A stretch of 64,000 nucleotides of DNA from Clostridium_AD sp050717535 (GTDB lineage Bacteria; Bacillota; Clostridia; Clostridiales; Clostridiaceae): contig NZ_JBOITM010000076.1 in NCBI RefSeq assembly GCF_050717535.1, positions 23,144-87,143 of the forward strand. The letters are read 5' to 3'. Both the position numbers and the translations under genes were made by a program. The notes beneath the pieces were generated by a model. That model saw nothing but the letters and a program-made list of their open reading frames with translations, did no database searches and had not been told where the DNA came from. This document shows, in pieces, positions 34,622 through 43,033 of this stretch. Each line of letters starts with the position of its first letter. The first letter of the stretch is position 1.

Positions 34622-37072
34622 ATGGCGAAAAAGGCACTTAAAATTGAAGGAATGACTTGCGCGGCTTGTGCAAAAACAATAGAAAGAGTTTCAAAAAAAT
34701 TGCCTGGCGTTGAAGAGGCTAGCGTAAATTTTGCTACAGAAAAATTAAATATAAATTATGATGATGCATTGATAAAATTAGAGGATATACAAAGGGCAGT
34801 TGAAAAAGCTGGATATAAAATAGCAGTTCAAACTACTAATAAAACACTAAAGCTAGAGGGTATGACCTGCGCGGCATGTGCAAAGAATATAGAACGAGTT
34901 TCTAAGAAATTACCAGGTGTTGACGATGCCAATGTAAATTTTGCTACTGAAAAACTAACTATTTCTTTTGAACCATCATTAATAAGAACATCAGATATAA
35001 AGAAGGCTATAGAAAAAGCTGGATATAAGGCTCTTGAGGATGAGAGCAACGTAGATATGGATAAAGAAAAAAAGGAAAAAGAAATAAAGGCTCTATGGAA
35101 TAGATTTTTAATATCTGCAATATTTGGAGTTCCATTGTTATTAGTTGCAATGGTACCAATGATTACTATAAAACTAAATATTATGTTGCCTGGAGTTATT
35201 GATCCAATGATGCATATGAAAGTTTATGCTCTGCTACAATTAGCACTTGTTCTACCAATACTATATACAGGTAAAAAATACTATATAGTTGGATTCAAAT
35301 CATTATTTAGATTAAGTCCAAATATGGATTCATTAATATCAATGGGTACATCGGCCGCTTTTTTGTATAGTCTATTTTCAGTAACTCAAATACTTGCAGG
35401 TAAGACTGGCTATGAAATGTATTTTGAATCAGCTGGTGTAATCTTAACACTAATAACTCTTGGTAAGTATTTGGAATCTGTAACTAAAGGGAAAACTTCT
35501 GAGGCAATTAAGAAGCTTATGGGTCTTGCTCCGAAAACTGCGATAATAATAAGAGATAATGCAGAAGTTGAGATTTCAATTGATGAAGTAGAAGTTGAAG
35601 ATATAGTAGTTGTTAAACCAGGTGAGAAAATGCCCGTAGATGGCATAGTGGTAGAAGGAACTACATCTGTAGATGAGTCAATGCTTACTGGTGAAAGTAT
35701 GCCAGTAGAAAAAACTTTTGGAGATAAAATAATTGGTGCAAGTATAAATAAAAATGGATCTATTAAGTTCAAAGCAACTAAAGTTGGTAAAGATACTGCT
35801 CTTGCACAAATAATAACCTTAGTTGAAAATGCACAAGGCTCAAAGGCGCCTATAGCAAACATGGCGGATGTTATATCAAGTTATTTTGTACCTGTGGTTA
35901 TAGGACTTGCGCTAGTTGCGTCAATAGCTTGGTTAATAGCTGGAGAGTCCGCAGTGTTTTCATTGACTATATTTATTTCAGTGCTTGTAATAGCCTGTCC
36001 TTGTGCTCTTGGTCTAGCAACACCTACAGCAATAATGGTGGGAACCGGAAAAGGTGCAGAATATGGCGTGCTTATAAAAAGTGGTGTAGCTCTAGAAACT
36101 GCACACAAAATTCAAACCATAGTATTTGATAAAACTGGAACACTCACCCAGGGGAAACCAAAGGTGACAGATATAGTTACGGTAGAGGGTACTTCCCAGA
36201 ATTATTTGCTTCAAATAGCTGCGTCAGCTGAAAAAGGATCTGAACATCCATTAGGGGAGTCTATAGTTAAGGATGCAGAAGAAAAAGCGCTAGAATTTAA
36301 GAAAGTAGAAAGTTTTAAAGCTATACCTGGTTATGGAATTGAAGTTAATATAGATGGTAATAAAATATTATTAGGAAATAGAAAACTTATGATAGATAGT
36401 AAAATTTCCTTGGATATATTAGAGGAGATTTCAAATAAACTTGCACAGGAAGGCAAGACTCCTATGTATATTGCTATAGAGAATAAGATAAGTGGAATAA
36501 TTGCAGTTGCTGACACTGTTAAAGAAAATAGTAAAAAAGCAATAGAAAGACTCCATAGCATGGGAATAGAAGTTGCCATGATAACTGGTGATAATAAGAG
36601 AACTGCAGCAGCCATTGCGGTGCAAGTTGGTATTGATATAGTGCTGGCAGAAGTTTTGCCAGAGGATAAAGCAAATGAGGTTAAGAAACTTCAAGCTGAA
36701 GGTAAAAGAGTTGCTATGGTTGGGGATGGAATTAATGATGCTCCAGCACTTGCTCAGGCAGATATTGGTATAGCTATAGGATCCGGCACGGACGTAGCAA
36801 TGGAATCTGCAGATATAGTTCTAATGAGAAGTGATTTAATGGATGTACCTACAGCGCTACAACTAAGTAAGAAAACTATAACAAATATAAAACAAAATCT
36901 TTTTTGGGCATTTGGGTACAATGCACTGGGAATACCAGTTGCAATGGGAGTGCTACATTTATTTGGTGGTCCACTTCTAAATCCTATGATAGCAGCCCTT
37001 GCAATGAGTTTTAGTTCAGTTTCAGTTTTAACCAATGCATTACGCTTAAAAGGCTTTAAGCCATTAAGATAA
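34622..37072 (+). CDS. copA: Cu(I)-exporting P1B-type ATPase CopA
   Basis: An 816-residue protein with two N-terminal heavy-metal domains (GMTCAAC with Cys13/16 and Cys83/86), eight membrane helices with the ion-path CPC in VIACPCALGLATPT, phosphorylation motif DKTGTLTQG, hinge GDGINDAPAL, and the M7/M8 residues YNALGIP and MAFSSVSV-type (MSFSSVSVL) that mark Cu(I) ATPases. It pumps Cu(I) from the cytosol. Length is usual for two-domain clostridial CopA. It is co-transcribed with csoR; no CopZ follows. Confidence 0.95.
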   Translation: MAKKALKIEGMTCAACAKTIERVSKKLPGVEEASVNFATEKLNINYDDALIKLEDIQRAVEKAGYKIAVQTTNKTLKLEGMTCAACAKNIERVSKKLPGVDDANVNFATEKLTISFEPSLIRTSDIKKAIEKAGYKALEDESNVDMDKEKKEKEIKALWNRFLISAIFGVPLLLVAMVPMITIKLNIMLPGVIDPMMHMKVYALLQLALVLPILYTGKKYYIVGFKSLFRLSPNMDSLISMGTSAAFLYSLFSVTQILAGKTGYEMYFESAGVILTLITLGKYLESVTKGKTSEAIKKLMGLAPKTAIIIRDNAEVEISIDEVEVEDIVVVKPGEKMPVDGIVVEGTTSVDESMLTGESMPVEKTFGDKIIGASINKNGSIKFKATKVGKDTALAQIITLVENAQGSKAPIANMADVISSYFVPVVIGLALVASIAWLIAGESAVFSLTIFISVLVIACPCALGLATPTAIMVGTGKGAEYGVLIKSGVALETAHKIQTIVFDKTGTLTQGKPKVTDIVTVEGTSQNYLLQIAASAEKGSEHPLGESIVKDAEEKALEFKKVESFKAIPGYGIEVNIDGNKILLGNRKLMIDSKISLDILEEISNKLAQEGKTPMYIAIENKISGIIAVADTVKENSKKAIERLHSMGIEVAMITGDNKRTAAAIAVQVGIDIVLAEVLPEDKANEVKKLQAEGKRVAMVGDGINDAPALAQADIGIAIGSGTDVAMESADIVLMRSDLMDVPTALQLSKKTITNIKQNLFWAFGYNALGIPVAMGVLHLFGGPLLNPMIAALAMSFSSVSVLTNALRLKGFKPLR

Positions 37073-37144
37073 AATTAGGTTCGTCAGGATATGAGGTTAT
37101 AAGAACAGAAATAGTTTATAAAAAAATATAAAACTTAAATATTA

Positions 37145-37187
37145 AAAAGGTTCAAGTAAGATACTCAATGTATTGCTTGGACCTTTT
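37145..37187 (+). terminator. terminator of csoR-copA
   Basis: AAAGGTTCAAG pairs with CTTGGACCTTT around an AT loop, followed by TATTTATT, 73 bases after copA. Confidence 0.7.
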
Positions 37188-37355
37188 ATTTATTATACAA
37201 TGTTAAAACATTTTACGGGGGTACATATAATTTTAAGAAATTTGAGAACAATATATATTAGACCAAATTTAAATTAAGACATCTAAACTCAATTATTAAT
37301 AATATAACACCGTCACTTCGGTGATGGGAGGTTCACAGAAGGGGATATGTAAAAC

Positions 37356-38174
37356 ATGGAAAAAAGGCCAACTAGAAAACGTTATAAATGGTGGAGATTA
37401 TTAGTTATAGGGTTAATAATATACATAGTAGGGTTAGAAGTTCTGGTATTAACGCAAAACCCAAATTTATTTCCAGCAATAGTTATGCTGGGCAACTTCC
37501 TTATACCAGTTACCTACGTGGCCTTTTTATATCAAAAGAGAACTTTAAGCAATGTAAGTATGCCTATGACTCTTTCAGGTTTTTTTTATGGTGGGTTTTT
37601 AGGGGTCTTTGCAGCAGCAATGCTTGAACCAATTTTTATTCATAACGTAAATTTTTCAACAGCTATTTTTGTAGGTATAATTGAAGAATTCGCAAAAATC
37701 GTTGCAGTACTAGTTATTTTCAGAAATAGAGAACATGACCTTCAGCTAGATGGGCTAATTATTGGAGCAGCAGCGGGAATGGGATTTGCTGCATTAGAGA
37801 GCTCAGGTTATGCCTTTACTACGTTCTTAAAGAGTGGTGGAAGTTTATCATCTACTGTTTATATAACACTACTCAGAGGAATATTATCGCCACTAGGACA
37901 TGGTACTTGGACAGCTATTTTAGCAGCAGTACTTTTAAGAGAAAGTGCTCCGAGGAAATTTGCAATAAATTTAAGGGTCATTGGAGCATATGTTACGGTG
38001 GTTATGCTACATGGACTTTGGAATGGAATCTCCTCAGTAATTGGATTGTTTACACATTCCACAACTGCTATGTTTATCGGACAGTGCATCATTGGTATTC
38101 TTGGCATACTTATATTAATTATGTTGTGGTTTAAAGCAAAAAAACAGGCACGAGGACGATTATCAGGGAACTAA
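37356..38174 (+). CDS. PrsW-family intramembrane protease
   Basis: A 272-residue protein with about eight hydrophobic segments and the PrsW signature: IIEEFAK near residue 109, GMGFAALESSGYAF, GHGTWTA and MLHGLWNG, which supply Glu/His metal ligands. PrsW in Bacillus cleaves anti-sigma factors at the membrane; the substrate here is unknown and no anti-sigma gene is near. ATG follows AAGGGGATATG. A small UUCG-tetraloop hairpin (TCAC-TTCG-GTGA, 37314-37325) lies in its leader. Confidence 0.82.
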   Translation: MEKRPTRKRYKWWRLLVIGLIIYIVGLEVLVLTQNPNLFPAIVMLGNFLIPVTYVAFLYQKRTLSNVSMPMTLSGFFYGGFLGVFAAAMLEPIFIHNVNFSTAIFVGIIEEFAKIVAVLVIFRNREHDLQLDGLIIGAAAGMGFAALESSGYAFTTFLKSGGSLSSTVYITLLRGILSPLGHGTWTAILAAVLLRESAPRKFAINLRVIGAYVTVVMLHGLWNGISSVIGLFTHSTTAMFIGQCIIGILGILILIMLWFKAKKQARGRLSGN

Positions 38175-38348
38175 TAATTTTTATTTTATCTTAGAATCTG
38201 CGAAATTTTTCTTAGCAAGAATATGACCTTCATTCACCTTCTAGCTTCTCTGGTCAAGTTGTTGTTGTTAATATTGTTAGTATATTTTCATCAATTTATC
38301 CTAATCATAAAGTAATAAATTAAAATTACATGTGAGGATGGTGAAAAA

Positions 38349-38867
38349 ATGAAAAACACAAAAATTGCTTCAATATTAGTTAGTGCCAGTATGACTATTT
38401 TGGTATTTTCTGGTTGTAGTGGTCGTACAAAAATACCAAATGTTGTTACGAAACAACAAATGAGCAATACTATAAAACCTAACCAATCTAACTCAATAGC
38501 CATGAGGGAACTTTATTCTAAGACTCTTAAAGAGTTAGTTACTGCAAAGACAATAACACAGACACAATCAAGTAAAGTGCTGGCAGCAATAACAAACAGC
38601 ATGACACCTAATACAGTAGCAGTACCTGATACAGTAACAGCACCTGATGCAGTAACAACACCTAACACAGTAACCACACCTAATGGAGTAAAGACACCTA
38701 ACACAGTAAGGACACCTAATACAGTAATGACACCTAATACTGATACAACAACTACTATTAATGGGATGAGTTCATTGGTGAAAAGTAAAGTAATAACTCA
38801 AGCACAAGCTAATACAATAAACCTCAAAATTCAAGAAGCTATGAAAAATATTCAAACAAATAAGTAA
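38349..38867 (+). CDS. repeat-bearing lipoprotein, function unknown
   Basis: A 172-residue lipoprotein with signal peptide and lipobox FSGC (Cys23). Two similar helical segments, LKELVTAKTITQTQSSKV and MSSLVKSKVITQAQANTI, flank a central run of eight hexapeptide repeats of the form PNTVxT (DNA 38607-38750). The helices resemble short putative-binding motifs seen in other Gram-positive surface proteins; the repeats probably form an extended stalk. It is a single-gene unit with a terminator. Confidence 0.65.
   Translation: MKNTKIASILVSASMTILVFSGCSGRTKIPNVVTKQQMSNTIKPNQSNSIAMRELYSKTLKELVTAKTITQTQSSKVLAAITNSMTPNTVAVPDTVTAPDAVTTPNTVTTPNGVKTPNTVRTPNTVMTPNTDTTTTINGMSSLVKSKVITQAQANTINLKIQEAMKNIQTNK
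38607..38750 (+). repeat. eight 18-bp tandem coding repeats
   Basis: Eight in-frame 18-bp units, of consensus near CCTAATACAGTAACAACA, encode PNTVAV, PDTVTA, PDAVTT, PNTVTT, PNGVKT, PNTVRT, PNTVMT and PNTDTT. The units differ mainly at the last two residues. Such arrays change copy number by slippage. Confidence 0.9.
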
Positions 38868-38898
38868 GTATTTATAATTTTATAAAACAAGTTTGAGG

Positions 38899-38926
38899 AA
38901 CTAGGGTTTAATGCTCTAGTTTTTTA
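38899..38926 (+). terminator. terminator after the repeat lipoprotein
   Basis: AACTAG pairs with CTAGTT, with extra GG/CT contacts, and is followed by TTTTTAATT, 32 bases after the stop codon. Confidence 0.6.
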
Positions 38927-39115
38927 ATTGTTAAAAATATATGTTATGTACTAAATTGTGTTAACAATTTGTTCATGACACCTGTGGGTATTTATTGTTA
39001 AGTTTGCATAAAATGTGTCGATAAATAAGTGATAAGGTAATACATATTTGTTTAAATCAAAACTCACTTAAGAAATATGCAAAAATTAATTTAATTACAT
39101 TATAGGGGGCTTATT

Positions 39116-40894
39116 ATGAAAAAAATTAGTACGAAGATAATATTAATGGCTGTGTCTATTGTGGTTTTTACATCATTAAGCATAGGAACATATGTAATTG
39201 TACAAAATTTCAATACAAATAAGTCTATGGTATCAAGTTTAGAAAAAACTATGAGAGATAGCTTTGATTCCCAAATTAAATATCAAGTTCAAAATGCAGT
39301 TTCAATGCTTGAAGGTATAAATAAAAGGCTTGAGAAAAACGAAATTACCCTTGAACAAGCTAAAAAGATTGGTGCAGATCAATTAAGAGGATTGAAATAC
39401 GGTAAGGACGGATATTTTTGGGCAGATACGGAAGAAGGTATTAATGTTGTTTTAAATGGTACAGTCACAGAAGGAACTAATAGGTTTAATGCTGTGGATG
39501 CAAAGGGTAAATTTTTGATAAAGGATATTATTGCAAATGGTATGAAAGAAGATGGCGAATTTACTGATTATTGGTTTCCTAAAAAGGGTGAAACTATACC
39601 TCTTCCTAAAAGAGGCTATAGCTTAGAATTTAAACCTTTTAAATGGATTATTGGTACAGGTAATTATGTAAACGATATTGATAATGTGGTAGTTGCAAAA
39701 CAGACTGAGCTTAATAAAAAATTTACTGCAAGTTTAATTTCACTTATCGGTATTAATATATTTCTAATAATTATTTCAGCAGCTATTGCATGGTTTTTTA
39801 GTAAAAGGATAACTAAACCCATTTTACTTATTACAGAACTTGTAGATAAAACTGCAAATCTTGATTTAGTTATAGATGAAGAATTATCTAAGCAAATTAA
39901 TGGTTATAAGGATGAAACTGGACAGATAGGAAGAGCTGTAACTAATTTAAGAAAAGACCTTAGAAATATTACGACACTAATTAAAAGTGATTCAGATGGA
40001 ATAGCAAAATTTACGGATCAATTGTCTAAAGTTACGGTGGAGACTGTTATTTCAATTAAAGCTGTTACTCAAACTGTAGAGGAGCTAGCTAAAGGTTCTG
40101 TATCACAAGCAAGTGATTCTCAAGAAATAGCCGAAAATTTATCTAGCTTAGCAGATGAAATAGATATCTCTGTAGCAAGTTCATCACAAGTAAAAATTTT
40201 ATCGGAGGAAGTTAAAACAGTAAATCAAAGTAGTAAGAATACTTTTAAGGTATTAAAAATGAAACTTGAAAAAAGTAATTCAGCTTCACAGGAAGTCTCT
40301 AGAAATATTGATATTCTTTCAACCAAATCAACCTCCATTGGCAAAATTGTAAGTTCTATTCAAGCTATAGCAGCACAAACAAATCTTTTGGCATTAAATG
40401 CAGCTATAGAAGCAGCTAGAGCTGGTGAATCCGGAAGAGGATTTGCTGTAGTAGCAGATGAAATAAGAAAACTTGCAGAACAAACCGCTGTTTCCACCAA
40501 GGAAATAGGTGATGTAATTGAAGAAATTCAAAAAGAAATTGACAAAGCAAATAGTAGCATGAATATTGGAAACCATATAGTTGAAGAAGTAGAAGAGGCT
40601 TTAAAGGAAACAGACAATTCCTTTGCTATTATAGAAAACTCTATTGATAATACTTTAGTTAGAATCAGTGAATTAACCGAGAATATTTCAAAGGTAGATG
40701 CAGATAAGAGTAAAATTGTACTAGCATTTGAATCTATTTCAGCAATATCAGAAGAATCTGCCGCCGCGACAGAAGAGGTTTCAGCATCTATGGATGAACA
40801 ACTTGAAAGTATGGTGAGCATATCTACTACTAGTGAAGAACTTCGAGATATATCATATAACCTTGAAAAGCTAATAAGTAGATTTAAAATTTAG
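39116..40894 (+). CDS. methyl-accepting chemotaxis protein with single Cache domain
   Basis: A 592-residue chemoreceptor with a helix at 8-30, an extracytoplasmic sCache_2-type sensor at about 45-195 (YGKDGYFWADTEEG, then FKPFKWIIGTGNYV), a second helix near 205-225, HAMP, and a long signalling coil whose tip reads IAAQTNLLALNAAIEAARAG. It reports ligand binding to CheA/CheW. The FWADTxEG pattern is common in receptors for small organic acids, but the ligand is not assignable. It is a single gene with a strong terminator. Confidence 0.93.
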   Translation: MKKISTKIILMAVSIVVFTSLSIGTYVIVQNFNTNKSMVSSLEKTMRDSFDSQIKYQVQNAVSMLEGINKRLEKNEITLEQAKKIGADQLRGLKYGKDGYFWADTEEGINVVLNGTVTEGTNRFNAVDAKGKFLIKDIIANGMKEDGEFTDYWFPKKGETIPLPKRGYSLEFKPFKWIIGTGNYVNDIDNVVVAKQTELNKKFTASLISLIGINIFLIIISAAIAWFFSKRITKPILLITELVDKTANLDLVIDEELSKQINGYKDETGQIGRAVTNLRKDLRNITTLIKSDSDGIAKFTDQLSKVTVETVISIKAVTQTVEELAKGSVSQASDSQEIAENLSSLADEIDISVASSSQVKILSEEVKTVNQSSKNTFKVLKMKLEKSNSASQEVSRNIDILSTKSTSIGKIVSSIQAIAAQTNLLALNAAIEAARAGESGRGFAVVADEIRKLAEQTAVSTKEIGDVIEEIQKEIDKANSSMNIGNHIVEEVEEALKETDNSFAIIENSIDNTLVRISELTENISKVDADKSKIVLAFESISAISEESAAATEEVSASMDEQLESMVSISTTSEELRDISYNLEKLISRFKI

Positions 40895-40908
40895 CATTGA
40901 CTTGAATT

Positions 40909-40942
40909 TACCCCTGGAGTATAACACCTCCGGGGGTTTTTC
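40909..40942 (+). terminator. terminator after the chemoreceptor gene
   Basis: ACCCCTGGAG pairs imperfectly with CTCCGGGGGT, followed by a T-run, 15 bases after the stop codon. Confidence 0.8.
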
Positions 40943-41073
40943 TAAGTGTTTTATCAATATTTCGGTATGTATAGTGGGGCCATATTCGGAATATTAATGG
41001 CACAAATAAGCATATAAATATAATAACCTGCCTATTGCACAAGAGCGAATAAAATAAAGAAAGGTGGTGTAGG

Positions 41074-42972
41074 ATGTTTAAGAAAATTATCATAACAATA
41101 ACTTTAGCATTTGTTTTGTTTTTAATAGGAACTGGAATATATGAGAATCAAAAGGGTATCTTATCTTCTGATGGAAAAAAATCTATTCTTCAGCAATTGA
41201 ACTATGAAGTAAAGATTCTTCCAGATGGTAGCTCTATAGTTGATGAATATAGGGAGTATGCATTTATCAAAGGTGATTTTAGCAGAGGCTACATAGAGGT
41301 TGAAGGCTCTGTGGATGGAGTAGCTGTATTTGAAGAAGATACACCTTATAAACAACTGAAGGCTTTTGATAATAATAGACCAAAGGGCTATTTTGCTGTA
41401 CAAACAACTGGAACCAAAACAAGAATTGAATGGTACTATAATGTGGAGAAAAAGGAATCTAAAACCTTCAAGGTTCAGTATAGGGTGTATAATACGACAA
41501 AGCTTTATAACGATTGTGTTGATTATTTTCAAAAATATGTAAGCAGTGATAATGTATATAAAATAAAAAACCTAGCAGTTTTAGTAAATCTACCAGAGGG
41601 TGCTAATAGAGATAACACAAAGATATGGGCTCATGGACCTACTGGTGGCAATATTAGCTTTAAAAATGATACAACGGTAGAGCTATCTATGAAAAATGTT
41701 CCACCTAATGAATATGTGGAAGCAAGATTTTTAATGCCTGTAGAGGTAATGCCACCAACAGATAAGAAAATAAGTGTTGATAACTATAATTATCTTTATG
41801 AAATGGAAAATAAGGCAGCTCAGCAAGATGATAAATCAAAACTGAAAAATGGTGTTGTTAACATTATCACCATATTAATTTCAATAATTTTTCTTCTCCT
41901 TCCTATAATTTCAATAATAAAATATAAATCTAAAATGAAAAGGCTTAAACCAGAGCTTATACCTGATTACTATAGAGATTTGCCTTCAACCATATATCCA
42001 GCAGAACTTGACTATTTGATGAATCATTATACTCAAAAGTGTAATTCGTCCGTTCAAATTTCTGCAACTTTATTAGATTTAATTAATAAAGGGGTAATCA
42101 ATGGAGAGGTTAAAGAGAAAAATGGAGTTTTTGGCAATAAAAAAGACACAAAATTTATTAATATATGGGATAATTGGAATGATTTACCTAGTCATGAAAA
42201 AGCTTTATTAAATTTCCTCTTCATAAAAATTGGTGGAGGAACGGGTAAAGTATCATTAAGTGATATTAAAAAATTCTGTTCAAATAAGAAAACAGCAAAA
42301 GAAGCATATAACTTTTATATAGACTTTAATAAAAGTGTTCAAAATCTTGTAAATAAAAGGGGGTATTTTGAAACAAAGAGAAATGTGCTTCCTAAAAGTA
42401 CTATCTGCTATTTTATACTATATATAATTATAATGATTTTACCAATGGTTCTGATGAACAAAATAGATTTTTTTGCATCGTCAACAATTTTTTATGTATC
42501 TATAGCAGGTTTTGCAGGTTTTATGATAGTTGCTATCTTTGGAGGAAAAGTAAAACCTCTTCTTACCCAAAAGGGAGAAGATCAATTTGCACTTTGGAAG
42601 GCATTTAAAGTATTTTTAGGTGACTTTACAACCTTTGACAAAAAAGAATTACCAGAACTGTTTATGTGGGAAAAGTATTTAGTATATGCAACTGTTCTTG
42701 GGGCCTCCCAGAAGCTTTTAAAACAACTTTATGCTAAATACCCGGAGCTTATTAATGCTTCTAATAATACAAGGTTATTTTATTTAATAAATAGTGGTAA
42801 TTATCAAAACTCATATCAATATTTAGTCGATATTGGAAATGGTATATCTGAGGCAATGAGAGATTCTATTAATATTGCTTCAAGGGCATCAAAGGGAGAT
42901 GGTGGAGGATTCTCTTCAGGTGGCAGTGATTCAGGAAGTGGATCAGGTGGTTCTAGCGGAGGAGTTGACTAG
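41074..42972 (+). CDS. DUF2207-family membrane protein
   Basis: A 632-residue protein. A signal-like helix at 5-22 leads an extracytoplasmic beta-rich DUF2207 domain (about 35-235, with YEVKILPDGSSIVDEYREY). A helix at about 265-287, a cytosolic stretch and two more helices near 445-495 follow. The tail is Gly/Ser-rich (SGGSDSGSGSGGSSGG), as in YgcG and similar envelope proteins. ATG follows AAAGGTGG. It is the first gene of a four-gene operon with a zinc-ribbon protein, LemA and a membrane protein. DUF2207 and LemA often occur together; their biochemical role is not known. Confidence 0.8.
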   Translation: MFKKIIITITLAFVLFLIGTGIYENQKGILSSDGKKSILQQLNYEVKILPDGSSIVDEYREYAFIKGDFSRGYIEVEGSVDGVAVFEEDTPYKQLKAFDNNRPKGYFAVQTTGTKTRIEWYYNVEKKESKTFKVQYRVYNTTKLYNDCVDYFQKYVSSDNVYKIKNLAVLVNLPEGANRDNTKIWAHGPTGGNISFKNDTTVELSMKNVPPNEYVEARFLMPVEVMPPTDKKISVDNYNYLYEMENKAAQQDDKSKLKNGVVNIITILISIIFLLLPIISIIKYKSKMKRLKPELIPDYYRDLPSTIYPAELDYLMNHYTQKCNSSVQISATLLDLINKGVINGEVKEKNGVFGNKKDTKFINIWDNWNDLPSHEKALLNFLFIKIGGGTGKVSLSDIKKFCSNKKTAKEAYNFYIDFNKSVQNLVNKRGYFETKRNVLPKSTICYFILYIIIMILPMVLMNKIDFFASSTIFYVSIAGFAGFMIVAIFGGKVKPLLTQKGEDQFALWKAFKVFLGDFTTFDKKELPELFMWEKYLVYATVLGASQKLLKQLYAKYPELINASNNTRLFYLINSGNYQNSYQYLVDIGNGISEAMRDSINIASRASKGDGGGFSSGGSDSGSGSGGSSGGVD

Positions 42973-43033
42973 AAGCGTGGTGTTTACTAAAAGAATAGTG
43001 TTTAATAAAACGATACTGTAATGGAGGGAAAAT

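Noticed and set aside
38604..38752. CRISPR-like array
   Set aside because: The 18-bp units are contiguous coding tandem repeats without spacers and keep the reading frame.
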